64,000 nt of DNA from an uncultured Campylobacter sp. (GTDB lineage: Bacteria > Campylobacterota > Campylobacteria > Campylobacterales > Campylobacteraceae), in NCBI RefSeq assembly GCF_937980635.1, contig NZ_CALJPG010000022.1, forward strand, positions 1 to 64,000, written 5' to 3'. Shown here one piece after another: positions 53,306 to 62,826 of this stretch; positions within the stretch are counted from its first letter, which is position 1; every line of letters begins with the position of its first letter. The notes under the pieces were generated by a model that saw nothing but the letters and a program-made list of their open reading frames with translations, did no database searches and was not told the DNA's origin. Both the position numbers and the translations under genes were made by a program.

Positions 53306-54475
53306 TTAATTTATCGTGATAAGCGACTCGTAGTTTTCAAATTTAGCAGGGTTTTTCGAGCCGTCTTTAGCCGCAGCTATTCTAGCATCCATATCTTTGA
53401 CGAGAGCTTTAAATTTAAGCTCCTCAGCGCTTATAACGTTAGTTTTTTCAATCTTGACTACTTTAAGGGGATCTATCGCCTGCTTATTTTTATAAAGTCC
53501 GAAGTGCAGATGCGGTCCCGAACTAAGCCCGGTCGAGCCCACGTAGGCGATTAATTGACCTTGCTTGACGCTAACGCCTGCTTTCGTGCCGCTAGCAAAG
53601 CCGCTAAGATGCGCATAAAGCGTGCTAATACCGCCTCCGTGGTTGATTTCAACGGTATTGCCGTAGCCGTTTTTACGCCCTACGAAGCTAATCTTGCCCG
53701 CCCCTGCGGCATTTACCCTAGTGCCTTTGGGGGCTGCATAATCTACGCCTAAGTGCGCGCGATATCGCTTTAAAATCGGATGAAATCTTTTAGGAGTAAA
53801 ATAGGATGAAATTCTAGTATAAACAAGCGGTGTGATTAGTAGAAAAGATTCGACCTTTTTACCGCTTCGGTCGTAGTATTTATCGTCGAAAAAATATAGC
53901 GATTTGGGCTTTTTATTTTCCTCGATCATTCCTGCGGTAATATTTACTCCGCCAAAAGGCTTGCCAAGGCGCGTTTTTTGTTCGTATAGGATCACGAGCC
54001 GATCGCCCTTTTGCAGCTTTTTAAAATTTACCTCATTTTTAAAAACAAGCATAAACTCATTCGCTAAAGCCGCATTGCCCGTAGCTTTGATGATGTCTTG
54101 ATAGGGCGAGCTTTCGATCTGAATTCCTAAAGAGTAGCTGTTTTCCTCATAAACTATCGGAGTATAAACGAATCTAAAAGTGCCGAATTTATCTCGGTAG
54201 ATGTGGATCTGAAGCTCCTCACTAACGGGGATTAGCAGCTGGGAGACACGGCCTGCGGGATCACGCAAAATTTGACACTCCACGCCCGCGCGCACCTCGG
54301 CGGCAAGCTCCTGATCCTCTTTATCCAGGTCGTAATATACAGATGCGGGGATGCCCGCGGTTTCCATAAATTGCAGCAGACTCACGCCATCGGGCCAGGC
54401 AAACTTCTCTACGCTGGGGTTGTTCGCAAAAACTACGCCTATCCACAGAAAAAGCAATATAAAAATTCTAGTCAT
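53306..54475 (-). CDS. M23 family cell-wall endopeptidase (Csd3/Pgp3-like)
   Basis: The 389-residue protein has a signal peptide (residues 2-17) and an N-terminal inhibitory-type domain of about 200 residues. The C-terminal LytM domain has zinc ligands H-x3-D in AHLGVDYAAPKG near 246 and H-x-H in GPHLHFGLYK near 327, with YAHLSG near 298. It resembles the peptidoglycan endopeptidase/carboxypeptidase that shapes helical Helicobacter and Campylobacter cells (HP0506 type). As in H. pylori, PgbA-like and GlcD-like genes are neighbours, here divergent. It has no inserts. Confidence 0.88.
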   Translation of the reverse strand: MTRIFILLFLWIGVVFANNPSVEKFAWPDGVSLLQFMETAGIPASVYYDLDKEDQELAAEVRAGVECQILRDPAGRVSQLLIPVSEELQIHIYRDKFGTFRFVYTPIVYEENSYSLGIQIESSPYQDIIKATGNAALANEFMLVFKNEVNFKKLQKGDRLVILYEQKTRLGKPFGGVNITAGMIEENKKPKSLYFFDDKYYDRSGKKVESFLLITPLVYTRISSYFTPKRFHPILKRYRAHLGVDYAAPKGTRVNAAGAGKISFVGRKNGYGNTVEINHGGGISTLYAHLSGFASGTKAGVSVKQGQLIAYVGSTGLSSGPHLHFGLYKNKQAIDPLKVVKIEKTNVISAEELKFKALVKDMDARIAAAKDGSKNPAKFENYESLITIN

Positions 54476-54578
54476 ATAAAACCGCTTTGAAATATTATTT
54501 TAAGGCGGGATTGTAACGAAAAAACGCTTATATTTCGTAAATACCGCGGAATTTTATCGCTAATTTCAAAGTTTTATG

Positions 54579-54584
54579 TATAAT
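54579..54584 (+). promoter_or_regulatory. -10 box for the PgbA-like gene
   Basis: TATAAT with TTTCAAAGTTTTATG upstream, and AGGAG at 54602-54606 before a TTG start. Confidence 0.5.
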
Positions 54585-54613
54585 TAGCCGAAATTTTATT
54601 CAGGAGCAGAATT

Positions 54614-55342
54614 TTGAAAAAAGCTTTACTTATTTTAGGTCTATTTTTAAGTGCGGCGATAGGAGCGGAATTTAATATGCCGCGATACGAAACCGCCTTA
54701 CTTAGCGTAAAGGATGGTTCGGGCGAGATCACAGATAGCCCTACGATTGCCGTAGGTAGCAGCGGAGTGGTGATGCATAATTTCGGTAGCGGCGCAAGCT
54801 CCATCATCGCGCGCGCAGTCGTGACGCAAAAAAGCGCAGGCAAGGCAAAGGTGCGATTTGAGGTCTTTGATATGTTAACTCAAGAGGCGCTGCCACTGCC
54901 TAAAATTTTACCCTCAAGCGGCGATAAAGTGATCTTAAATTTCCTCTATGACCGCGCCATAATCGTCGCGCCTAACGCTGAAATTTACGAGCAGGTTATC
55001 AAGGCTTTTCCGAATATAAATTTTATCCACCCGGATCTTGGCGGCGCCTATCTTAGCTATAACCACAAGCCAAATCCTAGCCGCGACGATTTTCGTAAAA
55101 TTTGCGCGCAAAACAGCGCCGGACTGATTTTTATCGCGATGGATAAACAAGGCGTATTTGCCGACTGCGGCAGCTTCAAGCCTTTGCGCACGTTCGCTAG
55201 TGGCAGCGTAGCTTATTATCAGCTGCCATTTTACTCACGCGTAGGCGAGATAAAGACCGTCATTTGGGATTTTACTAACGGCCCGATCAGCGATTACGAC
55301 AAGCACTACCGTTATTTGCTGGGCTTAGACGGCGATGAATAG
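54614..55342 (+). CDS. plasminogen-binding protein PgbA N-terminal domain-like exported protein
   Basis: The 242-residue protein has a signal peptide (KKALLILGLFLSAAIGA) and then the region MPRYETALLSVKDGSGEITDSPTIAVGSSGVVMHNFGSGASSIIARAVV, which matches the N-terminal domain of H. pylori PgbA/PgbB. It lacks the long Lys/Glu-rich tail of PgbA, so plasminogen binding cannot be assumed. The start is TTG at 54614, chosen because AGGAG is seven bases ahead and the signal peptide begins there. It overlaps glcD by 8 bp. C. jejuni has a similar exported protein beside glcD (Cj1214c/Cj1213c). Confidence 0.8.
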   Translation: MKKALLILGLFLSAAIGAEFNMPRYETALLSVKDGSGEITDSPTIAVGSSGVVMHNFGSGASSIIARAVVTQKSAGKAKVRFEVFDMLTQEALPLPKILPSSGDKVILNFLYDRAIIVAPNAEIYEQVIKAFPNINFIHPDLGGAYLSYNHKPNPSRDDFRKICAQNSAGLIFIAMDKQGVFADCGSFKPLRTFASGSVAYYQLPFYSRVGEIKTVIWDFTNGPISDYDKHYRYLLGLDGDE

Positions 55343-56717
55343 CGCCGCGCGAGCGTTTTTTACAAATCTATTAGGCGCAGATAACGCCTATTTTGACGAG
55401 GCTCATCGCACGGCATACTGCTACGACGCGACGAAAAGACGCTGCCTGCCGGACGGCGTGCTTTTCCCGCGAAGTGAGGACGATGTCAGTCAAATTTTAA
55501 AATTCTGCAACGAAAATTTAATCCCCGTAGTTCCAAGAGGCGCAGGTAGCGGTTTTACGGGTGGATCTTTAGCTGCAAACGGCGGAGTGATTTTGGCATT
55601 TGAAAAGCATATGAATAAAATTCTAGAAATCGACATGCAAAATCTACTCGCCGTAGTCCAACCCGGCTGTATAAATATCGATCTGCAAAAAGCAGCCGCA
55701 GCGCGCGGGCTGTTTTATCCACCCGATCCTGCAAGCCAGGATTATTCCACGCTAGGAGGCAATGTCGCCGAAAACTCAGGCGGTATGCGCGCGGCAAAAT
55801 ACGGCATCACCAAAGACTACGTAATGGCACTGCGAGCGGTACTGCCTAATGGCGAGGTAATTCGAGCGGGTAAACGCACTATAAAAGATGTCGCAGGCTT
55901 CAACGTGGCAGGAATTTTAATCGCAAGCGAAGGTGCGCTTGCTGTCATCACCGAAATCACGCTCAAGCTCATCCCAATGCCAAAGCTTAAAAAGACCGCG
56001 ATGGGCGTTTTTCCTAGCGTAGATGCGGCAATGAATGCCGTGTATAAGACGATGGCTGCCGGTATCACGCCCGTGGCGATGGAATTTTTAGACGCGCTGT
56101 GCATAGCCGCGGTCGAGGAGAAATTTCACAAGGGCTTGCCGAAGGGTGCGGGCGCGATTTTGATCTGCGAAACAGACGGCAATTTAGAAGCAGTGCTTTT
56201 GGAGGAGCTCGCGCTCATAAAAGAAATTTTCGTTCAAAACGGCGCGAGCGACTTTCGCATCGCAGAAAGCGAAGAGGAGCGCGCGGGCATTTGGTTTGCG
56301 AGACGCAACTGCTCGCAGGCGATCAATATCTACGGCACGCTTAAGCTAAATGAGGACATCACCGTCCCGCGCTCGCAGCTGCCCGAGCTACTGCGCCGTA
56401 TCGCGTGCATCGGCGATAAATACGGCGTGCGCGTGCCCTGTTTCGGGCACACGGGCGACGGCAATGTCCACACCAACGTCATGGTCGCCGACAAAAAAGA
56501 TGAAGCTCAAGTGCGACGCGGACATGACGCAATCACCGAAATTTTCAAAGCTGCAGTTGGTCTTGGCGGTACGCTCAGCGGCGAGCACGGCATCGGGCTA
56601 AGCAAAGCAGAATTTATGCCACTAGCTTTTAGCGCAGCAGAGATGGAGCTATTTCGCGCAATCAAAAGGGCTTTTGATCCAAAAGGCATCTTAAATCCCG
56701 GAAAAATGGGGCTTTAA
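55335..56717 (+). CDS. glcD: FAD-linked oxidase GlcD (glycolate/D-lactate dehydrogenase-like)
   Basis: The 460-residue protein has an FAD-binding 4 domain (about 25-210) with VPRGAGSGFTGGSLAANGGV and DPASQDYSTLGGNVAENSGGMRAAKYG. The C-terminal FAD oxidase domain carries CFGHTGDGNVHTNV near 371 and GTLSGEHGIGLSK near 413, including the catalytic histidines. Members oxidise D-lactate, glycolate or 2-hydroxyglutarate and feed electrons to quinones or to a partner Fe-S protein. No glcE/glcF-like partner follows. It is in an operon with the PgbA-like gene. Confidence 0.9.
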   Translation: MNSAARAFFTNLLGADNAYFDEAHRTAYCYDATKRRCLPDGVLFPRSEDDVSQILKFCNENLIPVVPRGAGSGFTGGSLAANGGVILAFEKHMNKILEIDMQNLLAVVQPGCINIDLQKAAAARGLFYPPDPASQDYSTLGGNVAENSGGMRAAKYGITKDYVMALRAVLPNGEVIRAGKRTIKDVAGFNVAGILIASEGALAVITEITLKLIPMPKLKKTAMGVFPSVDAAMNAVYKTMAAGITPVAMEFLDALCIAAVEEKFHKGLPKGAGAILICETDGNLEAVLLEELALIKEIFVQNGASDFRIAESEEERAGIWFARRNCSQAINIYGTLKLNEDITVPRSQLPELLRRIACIGDKYGVRVPCFGHTGDGNVHTNVMVADKKDEAQVRRGHDAITEIFKAAVGLGGTLSGEHGIGLSKAEFMPLAFSAAEMELFRAIKRAFDPKGILNPGKMGL

Positions 56718-57352
56718 AATTAAAATCCTCATCCAACTTCTACGGTGATTTGAAATCGATTTATCCCGCTTACCCCATCTAAAATTCTACTTTCTTACAA
56801 TATGCCTGCTTAAAATTTATCTTGCTTGCAATTTAGCTTATTTACAGGCTACTTCGAGTTAGTTTTAAGCTTGATCTACCCATTGACAGATCGATTTTGC
56901 TTGCTTTGCAATGAATAATTTTACTTGTTTATTGATAGATTCCATCCACTTGAGAATTGATTTTACTTACTTCGCAGATTGATTATCCCGTGCGATCTTT
57001 TTCGGATATTTTTGCCATATCAGCTGTGATTGCATAGCTACTCGCTAATTTGCACAATTTTTTCTCTTTCAGGGATGCGCTAGGATTATGATGAAATCCC
57101 TATATCGCGATGGATAAGTCTATGACAAATTAAAATTATGTCAATAAAATCCATAGCATAGATTAAATTCCAAACTTCCAAAATACTGAAATTTTAAAAT
57201 CACTATCTATCGCCATTATCGCAATATGCGAAATTTCAGCAATAAAATTTAAAGATAAAATTCCGCAAAATTTCATAAAATCCCATAAAGCTCCGCAAAA
57301 TTTCTAAGTTAATTTCGATCTCGCCGTGTTATCATCTAGTTAGCCCTGCCAT
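56718..57352. other. 635-bp AT-rich spacer with imperfect short repeats, no gene seen
   Basis: The genes converge. Unlike other spacers, the left half is built of CTTACTT/CTTGCTT-GCA-ATTGATTTT-like pieces (56810-57000) rather than GCGG-AAATTT units. The right part returns to AAAATTTCAT/AAAATTCC repeats. No gene or terminator is evident. Confidence 0.5.
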
Positions 57353-58039
57353 CTATTTAGTAGCATTAGCCTCGCTTGCATTTATTTTATTCATCGCGGC
57401 TACTACGTTGCAGCTAAACTCCGCTCCCAGCTTGCAGGCTTTGTCGTAGTAGATCATCGCTTTATCCAGATCCGGCTCGCCAAATTCCTTCTTTGAATAC
57501 GCTAGCCCGACCCTCTGGCATCCCTCCGCCAAAGCAGCATCGCAAGATTTGAGGAAAAACTTAAGAGCGCTCTGATAGTCTTTTTCTTCGTAGCTAGCGA
57601 CCGCAGCGTTTAAGCAGCCCTCGCCTAGTCCCAAATCGCATGATTTAGCAAAAAAAGTGAACGTATTTTTCTTATCCGCATTTTTATAAGAGATTATCGC
57701 GGCGTTGTAGCAAGCTTTGGCGGCTCCCAGCTCGCACGCTTTGGAATAAAACCGCGCGGACTTGCCCTTATCTTTCGTAGTTTTATATAAATTCTGCTCG
57801 TCGTAATATAAATCTCCCGCGATAGCACAGCTATTTTCCAGCCCCGCTTCACAAGCTTTTTCAAACGGCTTTTTTGCTGCCTCATAATCGCGCTCCTCAA
57901 GCAAATATGCTCCGTAATCTTCGCACGAATTAGCCCTACCGATGCCGCATCCGACAAATGAGACCGCCTGCGGGAAAAATATCTGCGCGAGCAAGTAGGC
58001 TGCTACGATTAGTGCGGCAATCGACGCTAAAATTTTCAT
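57353..58039 (-). CDS. Sel1-like repeat (Hcp-type) exported protein
   Basis: The 228-residue protein has an N-terminal signal or membrane anchor (residues 4-22). Five or so Sel1/TPR-like units of about 36 residues follow, each with a helix pair and a Cys pair, for example KACEAGLENSCAIAGDLYY, KACELGAAKACYNAAIISY, KSCDLGLGEGCLNAAVASY and KSCDAALAEGCQRVGLAYS. Cysteines eight residues apart in each unit are those that form disulphides in Helicobacter Hcp proteins, which bind or modulate host or cell-wall components. The function here is open. AAAAGGAGC precedes the ATG. Confidence 0.87.
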   Translation of the reverse strand: MKILASIAALIVAAYLLAQIFFPQAVSFVGCGIGRANSCEDYGAYLLEERDYEAAKKPFEKACEAGLENSCAIAGDLYYDEQNLYKTTKDKGKSARFYSKACELGAAKACYNAAIISYKNADKKNTFTFFAKSCDLGLGEGCLNAAVASYEEKDYQSALKFFLKSCDAALAEGCQRVGLAYSKKEFGEPDLDKAMIYYDKACKLGAEFSCNVVAAMNKINASEANATK

Positions 58040-58818
58040 TTTTGCTCCTTTTAAATTTTAAAAATAATTATAGCAAAAAGCGAGGGATAAAATTTTAATT
58101 TTTGATAATAGCTGTGAAATTTCCGGCGAATTCTCGTAAAATTCCTATCAAAATCCCAAGCAAAATTTTAAATAAAATTCTAAACGGAGCTTTGAGCGGA
58201 ATTTTAAAAAGGCAAATTAAAATTTTACTTGCAAGATTGTTTTTATGGCTGGCTTGCCTCAATTTTTACTCGCACGTCTATGCGGTATCCACGGCGCCTG
58301 CAGTATTTATAATAAAGCATTTAATCCTGAGGTCTGAAACACCTACAGCCTCTACAATGGTGATTTATCAGAGCGATAATCTAGTGTGTAAAATATTTTG
58401 TCGCGTACCAAGCCCGCAACAAGCATCTTGCCACGCCCTAGAAAACTTTTGAAAATTTCGCATTGTTGCTTAGAAATTTTAAAAAATTTTACGCCACCAT
58501 CTTTTAAATTTTATCTTAGAAATCGGCTTGCCTATGCCAAAATCGCAGGCGTAATGCGTCTTTAGGCATTTTGGCTCAATACCCATGATTCTTAGATCCA
58601 CACCACTTAGATATGTGAGTCTTAAAATAATCAAGGCCGCGCAGTATCTGTATCGCGCATGTAAATTTCATCTATGTAGGCGCACCCACACATCATCCAT
58701 GAGCACCATATTTACCGCGATTCCGCGTGCTGTATCCAAAGCGTATCGGCTGCGAACGATAAATTTCCACCTCTTACCGCCTGCGCGATCCATAAAATTT
58801 ATCCTCTCAGCCTTGCAT
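58040..58818. other. 779-bp spacer, no gene seen
   Basis: 58080-58230 is AAAATTCC/AAAATTTTA repeats, and the translated KIL/KIP repeat frame at 58102-58452 follows from it. The remainder to 58818 is less repetitive. Its only longer frame (58585-58926) runs against the EthD gene and has no protein-like pattern. Confidence 0.45.
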
Positions 58819-59196
58819 TTACGCTTCCTTGGCGCCGAATTCTATCACAGCCTCCTCCTCGCCGAACCACATCACGGAATTTTTGATATCGCAAAACCTC
58901 ACCTCATCTGCCATCAGCTCCGCTAGCACCGCTCGCGCCGCCTCACTGTTTCGCGCATCCGCAAATGCCTGCACGCTCTCATACCACAGCTCGCCCATCG
59001 CATCGTAGTCAAACGCTGCCGTCTCGCGCTCGGTGCTCTGTCCCTCGATAAAGATAGGCATAGTTTTTGCATAGCGGACGATATTTAGCGCCTTTTGATT
59101 AGCCAAAACCTTTTGCGAATGCGCCGCCCAGTGCGCCACAAACTCCTGCTGCGTGATTCCAGGCGCCTTTTTCACCAACATCGTGATCTTAAACAT
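58819..59196 (-). CDS. EthD family protein
   Basis: The 125-residue protein fits the EthD dimeric alpha/beta-barrel fold: MFKITMLVKKAPGITQQEFVAHWAAHSQKVLANQ near residues 1-34, then MPIFIEGQ, the middle DAMGELWYESVQAFADARNSEAARAVLAELMADE and VMWFGEEEAVIE at the end. EthD-like proteins are small and of uncertain function, some acting in degradation of aromatics or ethers. GGGAGCGG precedes the ATG. It stands alone, flanked by repeat-rich spacers. Confidence 0.85.
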   Translation of the reverse strand: MFKITMLVKKAPGITQQEFVAHWAAHSQKVLANQKALNIVRYAKTMPIFIEGQSTERETAAFDYDAMGELWYESVQAFADARNSEAARAVLAELMADEVRFCDIKNSVMWFGEEEAVIEFGAKEA

Positions 59197-59640
59197 AACC
59201 GCTCCCTAAATGAAATTTATCGCAAAATTTACGCCCTATTTTATGATACCCGCGCCTTTTTGCGATTTTTACTTCACGTTCTTTGCGTCTAAATAGACCT
59301 TGCAAAAACTTAAAATAGCAACCGTGCACGCTATCACAGATCGCCAAAATACATAAACCTCGCCGATTAAAACTTAAATCGCCGTCAATCTCCACTCGGT
59401 TTAACCACCTAAAGCGTCATTTACGGCTACCGCCAAAATAAATTCCGCAGGCTCTTTGCAGGCAAAGCAAAATTATATCAAGCTTTAGCGGGCGATGAAA
59501 TTTTACCAATCTCTAACAAGCATAAAATTCCGTCCGTTTAGGCGGGCAAGATAAAATTTTGCGAGCATTAAGTGGTCGGCAAAACAGACGAGTGGCAATT
59601 CTCTCTTACGTCGCCGCGTGTAAATTACGTTGCTACGCGC
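59197..59640. other. 444-bp spacer, no gene seen
   Basis: It holds AAAATTTTACCAA/AAAATTTTGCG-type cores and GGCGGGCAAGATAAA near 59542. No supported frame is visible. Confidence 0.45.
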
Positions 59641-60033
59641 CTAACCCTTGCTTGCCAAAAACCTCTGCAAAATTATCGTCGCGGCGATGCTATCAAAGCG
59701 CGGATCCTTGCCGCCCCCCTTAGCGCTTTTGCTCGCAAACTCCGCCGCTTCGGCGCTCGAAAAGCTCTCGTCTTGAAATTTTATCTCGCCGTCAAAATCC
59801 AGCAGCGAGGCGAAGTGGCGTATGCGCCTGCTCATCTCCTCCTCGCTTGCCCCGCCGCGCGGCACGCCAAGCACCAGCACGCTGGCACCCTTTTCGCGCA
59901 GCAGTTCGCTTAGCTCGCGCGCGGCTTGGGTGCGATTTTTGCGCAGGATCGGCTCGCACGGAAGCGGCGTCTTATCATCCGGTGCCGCCGCCACGCCGAT
60001 ACGTTTAAGCCCAAGATCAATCGCAACTATCAA
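59641..60033 (-). CDS. ruvX: YqgF/RuvX family putative Holliday junction resolvase
   Basis: The 130-residue protein has the RNase H-like fold with the first catalytic aspartate in VAIDLGLKRIGVA (D6), LVLGVPRGG near residue 54, a glutamate in FQDESFSSAEA near 89 and an Asp in RFDSIAATIILQRFL near 115. YqgF proteins process 16S rRNA ends and may resolve recombination intermediates. It starts at a TTG (60031-60033) with AAAGGATAAA ahead. In C. jejuni a yqgF gene adjoins dprA. Here an 817-bp repeat spacer separates them. Confidence 0.9.
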   Translation of the reverse strand: MIVAIDLGLKRIGVAAAPDDKTPLPCEPILRKNRTQAARELSELLREKGASVLVLGVPRGGASEEEMSRRIRHFASLLDFDGEIKFQDESFSSAEAAEFASKSAKGGGKDPRFDSIAATIILQRFLASKG

Positions 60034-60850
60034 AATTTATCCTTTGCTAACATCAAATTTTGCGGAATTCCGCCATTAAAATTCTATCGCCGAAATTCCG
60101 CGATCGGAATTTCATAGCTAAATTTTATCGCAGAATTTAGCTGCGGATTTATGAAATTTTATACGAAATTGACATAAATTTCACTCGCTCGCGGCGCTTG
60201 CGAGCCTATTAATTTATCGTCCGCAAGCTTCAAATTTCAAAATTTCGATCGCCACGCCGGCTTGGTACATCTGCACTGAGTCCGCGCGAGCCGCATGTAA
60301 GCGACACTCAAACGCACGACGGACATAAACCCTGCCGCACAGATACGGACGCGATCGACGCACCCCGCGCGAAATTAAAATTTTAAAATGGGTCCGCATC
60401 TGCACGACGACCGAACGCAAGCTCGCCTCATCGTTAGTAAAATTCTGTCGCCACAACCAAAATTTTTCCTTGCAGCAAATTTAGCCTACCACGCTTATGC
60501 TGAAATCCGCAGCCAAATTTACCCACAAAAAATTAGCACGATGGGCAAACAAACATTTAAACGCTATTTCAGAAAATTTCATGCATTTTAACGCTTAAAT
60601 TCTGCGCCGAAAAGTATTTATAAATCGCGCGCGGCATTCACAAACCGATCATTACCACAAACGAGCGGCGGCGCACGGACAAACCACGCGGGTTTGTTTT
60701 AAGCTCAAGTGCTACTTGTAGAAAGTAAAATTTTATCAAGCCGCCTTTTTCTAAATTTAAACTCCGACCGCGCAGACTACGCGCAGTGCAAACAAGCCGC
60801 ACTAGCGGGCGGCGCCGATTAAACTACGGCAATCAAACGCCGATCATCGG
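60034..60850. repeat. 817-bp repeat-rich spacer between ruvX and dprA
   Basis: It contains CGGAATTTCATAGCTAAATT-type and GCGGATTTATGAAATTTTAT-type units (60060-60180). After that come less regular mixed sequence and small frames on both strands without ribosome-binding sites. No gene is seen. Confidence 0.5.
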
Positions 60851-61639
60851 CTATTTTGCCACGATCTTTGCGCCTAAAATTTCGATCCTACCTTCAAGCT
60901 CGTATTCGTAAATTTTCTCTCCGAAGCGCTCGATCGCCGCTTGCAAATCGGAATTTAGAGCTAAAAATTCCATCACCTCATCCTGCGCGCGCTCAGTGTT
61001 TTGCGGCGTCTGCGGAGCCAAAGACGCGACAAACTCCCCAAAATCCGCGATCAGTCGCGCCTGAGATTTTGCGAGCAGATCATTCGTGCCCGCGCTCTCG
61101 TCCATTCGGTGCGGCAGCACGTACACGGGCACGCCCATCTCGCGAGCCAGGCGCGCACTTTGCAGCGAGCCGCTGCGGGGCTCTGCCTGAGCGACGATAA
61201 GCGCTTCGGACAGTGCCACGACGATACGGTTGCGCTGCAAAAACTGAAATCCGCGCGCGCTCACGCCGTCCTCATACTCGCTAAGCGCGAGGCTACGCTC
61301 GTAAATTTTGCTGATCATGGCGGCGTTTTGCGCGGGATAAATTTGATCAAGGCCGTTTCCAAAAACCGCGATCGTGTTTGGAAACGCCCCTTCGTGCGCG
61401 GCTATGTCGCAGCCGATCGCCGCGCCGCTTACGACGCAAAAGTCCGCATTGCTTAGCTCGCGCGCGAGACGCAGGATCAAATTTTTGCTATAAACGCTCA
61501 TCTTGCGCGACCCCACGATCGAGATGCGGCGCTTTTGAAGCAGCGCCGGCTCGCCCCTAAAATATAGCTGCGCAGGCTCGCTCGCACCGAGCCTTGCTAG
61601 GCTTGGAATTTTAAAACTAAGCTCACTCGTAGTACTCAT
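60851..61639 (-). CDS. dprA: DNA-processing protein DprA
   Basis: DprA binds incoming single-stranded DNA during natural transformation and loads RecA. The 262-residue protein has the Rossmann-fold signature RISIVGSRKMSVYSK near residue 38, SGAAIGCDIAAHEGAF near 70, AVFGNGLDQIYPAQN near 92, FLQRNRIVVALSEALIVAQAEPRSGSLQSARLAREMGVPVYVLP near 133-176 and a short C-terminal region. The presence of dprA suggests competence. It overlaps yibQ by 17 bp. Confidence 0.92.
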   Translation of the reverse strand: MSTTSELSFKIPSLARLGASEPAQLYFRGEPALLQKRRISIVGSRKMSVYSKNLILRLARELSNADFCVVSGAAIGCDIAAHEGAFPNTIAVFGNGLDQIYPAQNAAMISKIYERSLALSEYEDGVSARGFQFLQRNRIVVALSEALIVAQAEPRSGSLQSARLAREMGVPVYVLPHRMDESAGTNDLLAKSQARLIADFGEFVASLAPQTPQNTERAQDEVMEFLALNSDLQAAIERFGEKIYEYELEGRIEILGAKIVAK

Positions 61640-62813
61640 AAATTTCGTCCAAATACACTAAATCGACCTCGCCTAGGATGTCGGCGCTGTTTGCAAGCGC
61701 GCGCAGAGTGGAGCTTTTGGGATGGCCGATAGCGATGGCGTAACCCTGCTTTTTAGCAAGCGCGACGGCCTCGCGCAGCTTTTTGCGCACCGCGGCGACG
61801 CTGTTTTGATTATCTAAAAATACGTCGCGATGTACGTATCGCATGCCAAGCCCATTCATCGCCGCTTTGGCCTTGGTAGCGGGGCTCGTGCGAGAGTCGA
61901 TAAATAAAAATCCATGCTCGTTCATCGCGCGCAGCAGATTTTGCATCGCGCGCTCGTCGGCGGTAAATTTAGAACCGGTGTGGTTGTTTATAAATTTAGC
62001 GTTCGGAAAGTCCGCGCGCAGCTTGGCTATGACGCCGCGCATCTTCTCGTAATTATCCGAAGCTCGCAGCGTCGCGGAGTTATTTTTAGCAGAGCTCGCC
62101 TCCATCGGCAGGTGGATCGCGTAATGCTCAAAGCCGCGAGCGAGCGAGCGCGTGTCCTTGCGCTGATACTCGGACGGGAAGATGGACGGCGTCACGCGCA
62201 CGGGCAGAGCGGCGATCTTTTGCGCCTGCTCGCCGGTGCCTACGTCGTCGATGATGATCGCTAGCTTTGCGCGAGAGCCTGCGGGCAAAGCCTTGCGCGG
62301 CGATTTAGAAAGATCGTCCGCGCCGCTAGAAGCATGGCTTTGCGCGGTAGAATTTATGGAATTTTCTAAAGCGGAATTTGACGCGGTAAAATTTACATCA
62401 GGTCCGTCGCTCGCCGAATTTACGGTGGCGGAATTTGCGGAAGCGATAGAATTTACGGAATTTTGCAAATTGTCATTTGTAGGATTTTGTCTTGCGGAAT
62501 TTTGCGAGGCAGGCTCTACGGGAAGCTTCGGCGCGGTTACATTTTGCTCGGCGATCTTATCAAGCTCCTTTTGAATCAGGGCTTCCTTCTGTGCAGCGCT
62601 TAAACGCGGCTTTTTACCGCGAGAATCGGAAGCGCTCTTGGAGGCTTGTTTGCGTGAGCTTTGCTGCAACGCGGCTTTATTGCCCGAAAATACGAGATCC
62701 AAAACCGCGTAGGTAATCGCACCGCTTAAAAAGCATAAGATTACGACAAAGGCGATCGCTATGTAATTGATCGGGCGCTTTTTGCGGCGCCCGCGTGGAT
62801 TTGCATTAGCCAA
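61623..62813 (-). CDS. divergent polysaccharide deacetylase family protein (YibQ-like) with a low-complexity insert
   Basis: The 396-residue protein has a membrane helix (residues 15-43) and then a charged Lys/Ser/Ala linker. A Polysacc_deac_2 domain follows from about 183: LAIIIDDVGTGEQ, HYAIHLPMEAS near 232, NNHTGSKFTADERAM near 272 and FIDSRTSPATKAKA near 302, ending AIAIGHPKSSTLRAL. Catalytic-type Asp and His residues are visible. Residues about 101-172 are rich in Asn and Ser, with repeating NS-x-NS and NFT units, encoded by GGAATTT repeats. They lie in the linker, where they should be tolerated. It is 13 bp after ilvC. Confidence 0.88.
   Translation of the reverse strand: MANANPRGRRKKRPINYIAIAFVVILCFLSGAITYAVLDLVFSGNKAALQQSSRKQASKSASDSRGKKPRLSAAQKEALIQKELDKIAEQNVTAPKLPVEPASQNSARQNPTNDNLQNSVNSIASANSATVNSASDGPDVNFTASNSALENSINSTAQSHASSGADDLSKSPRKALPAGSRAKLAIIIDDVGTGEQAQKIAALPVRVTPSIFPSEYQRKDTRSLARGFEHYAIHLPMEASSAKNNSATLRASDNYEKMRGVIAKLRADFPNAKFINNHTGSKFTADERAMQNLLRAMNEHGFLFIDSRTSPATKAKAAMNGLGMRYVHRDVFLDNQNSVAAVRKKLREAVALAKKQGYAIAIGHPKSSTLRALANSADILGEVDLVYLDEIYEYYE
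62298..62513 (-). repeat. in-frame GCGGAATTT repeat tract within yibQ-like gene
   Basis: On the plus strand the units read GCGGTAGAATTTA, GCGGAATTTGA, GCGGTAAAATTTA, GCCGAATTTAC, GCGGAATTTGC, ATAGAATTTAC and GCGGAATTTTG, spaced irregularly but open throughout the gene's frame. Confidence 0.8.
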
Positions 62814-62826
62814 AGCTCAGCCGAAA

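Noticed and set aside
58102..58452. 116-codon frame with KIPIKIPSKILNKIL start
   Set aside because: The start is a translated AAAATTCC repeat, with no ribosome-binding site. The hydrophobic middle could mimic a membrane segment but nothing else supports it.
60851..61639. Reading the AAATTT repeat as a DNA uptake sequence because dprA is present
   Set aside because: Uptake sequences are well conserved 9-12-mers, while these units are degenerate and concentrated in spacers and linkers. It is kept only as a possibility.
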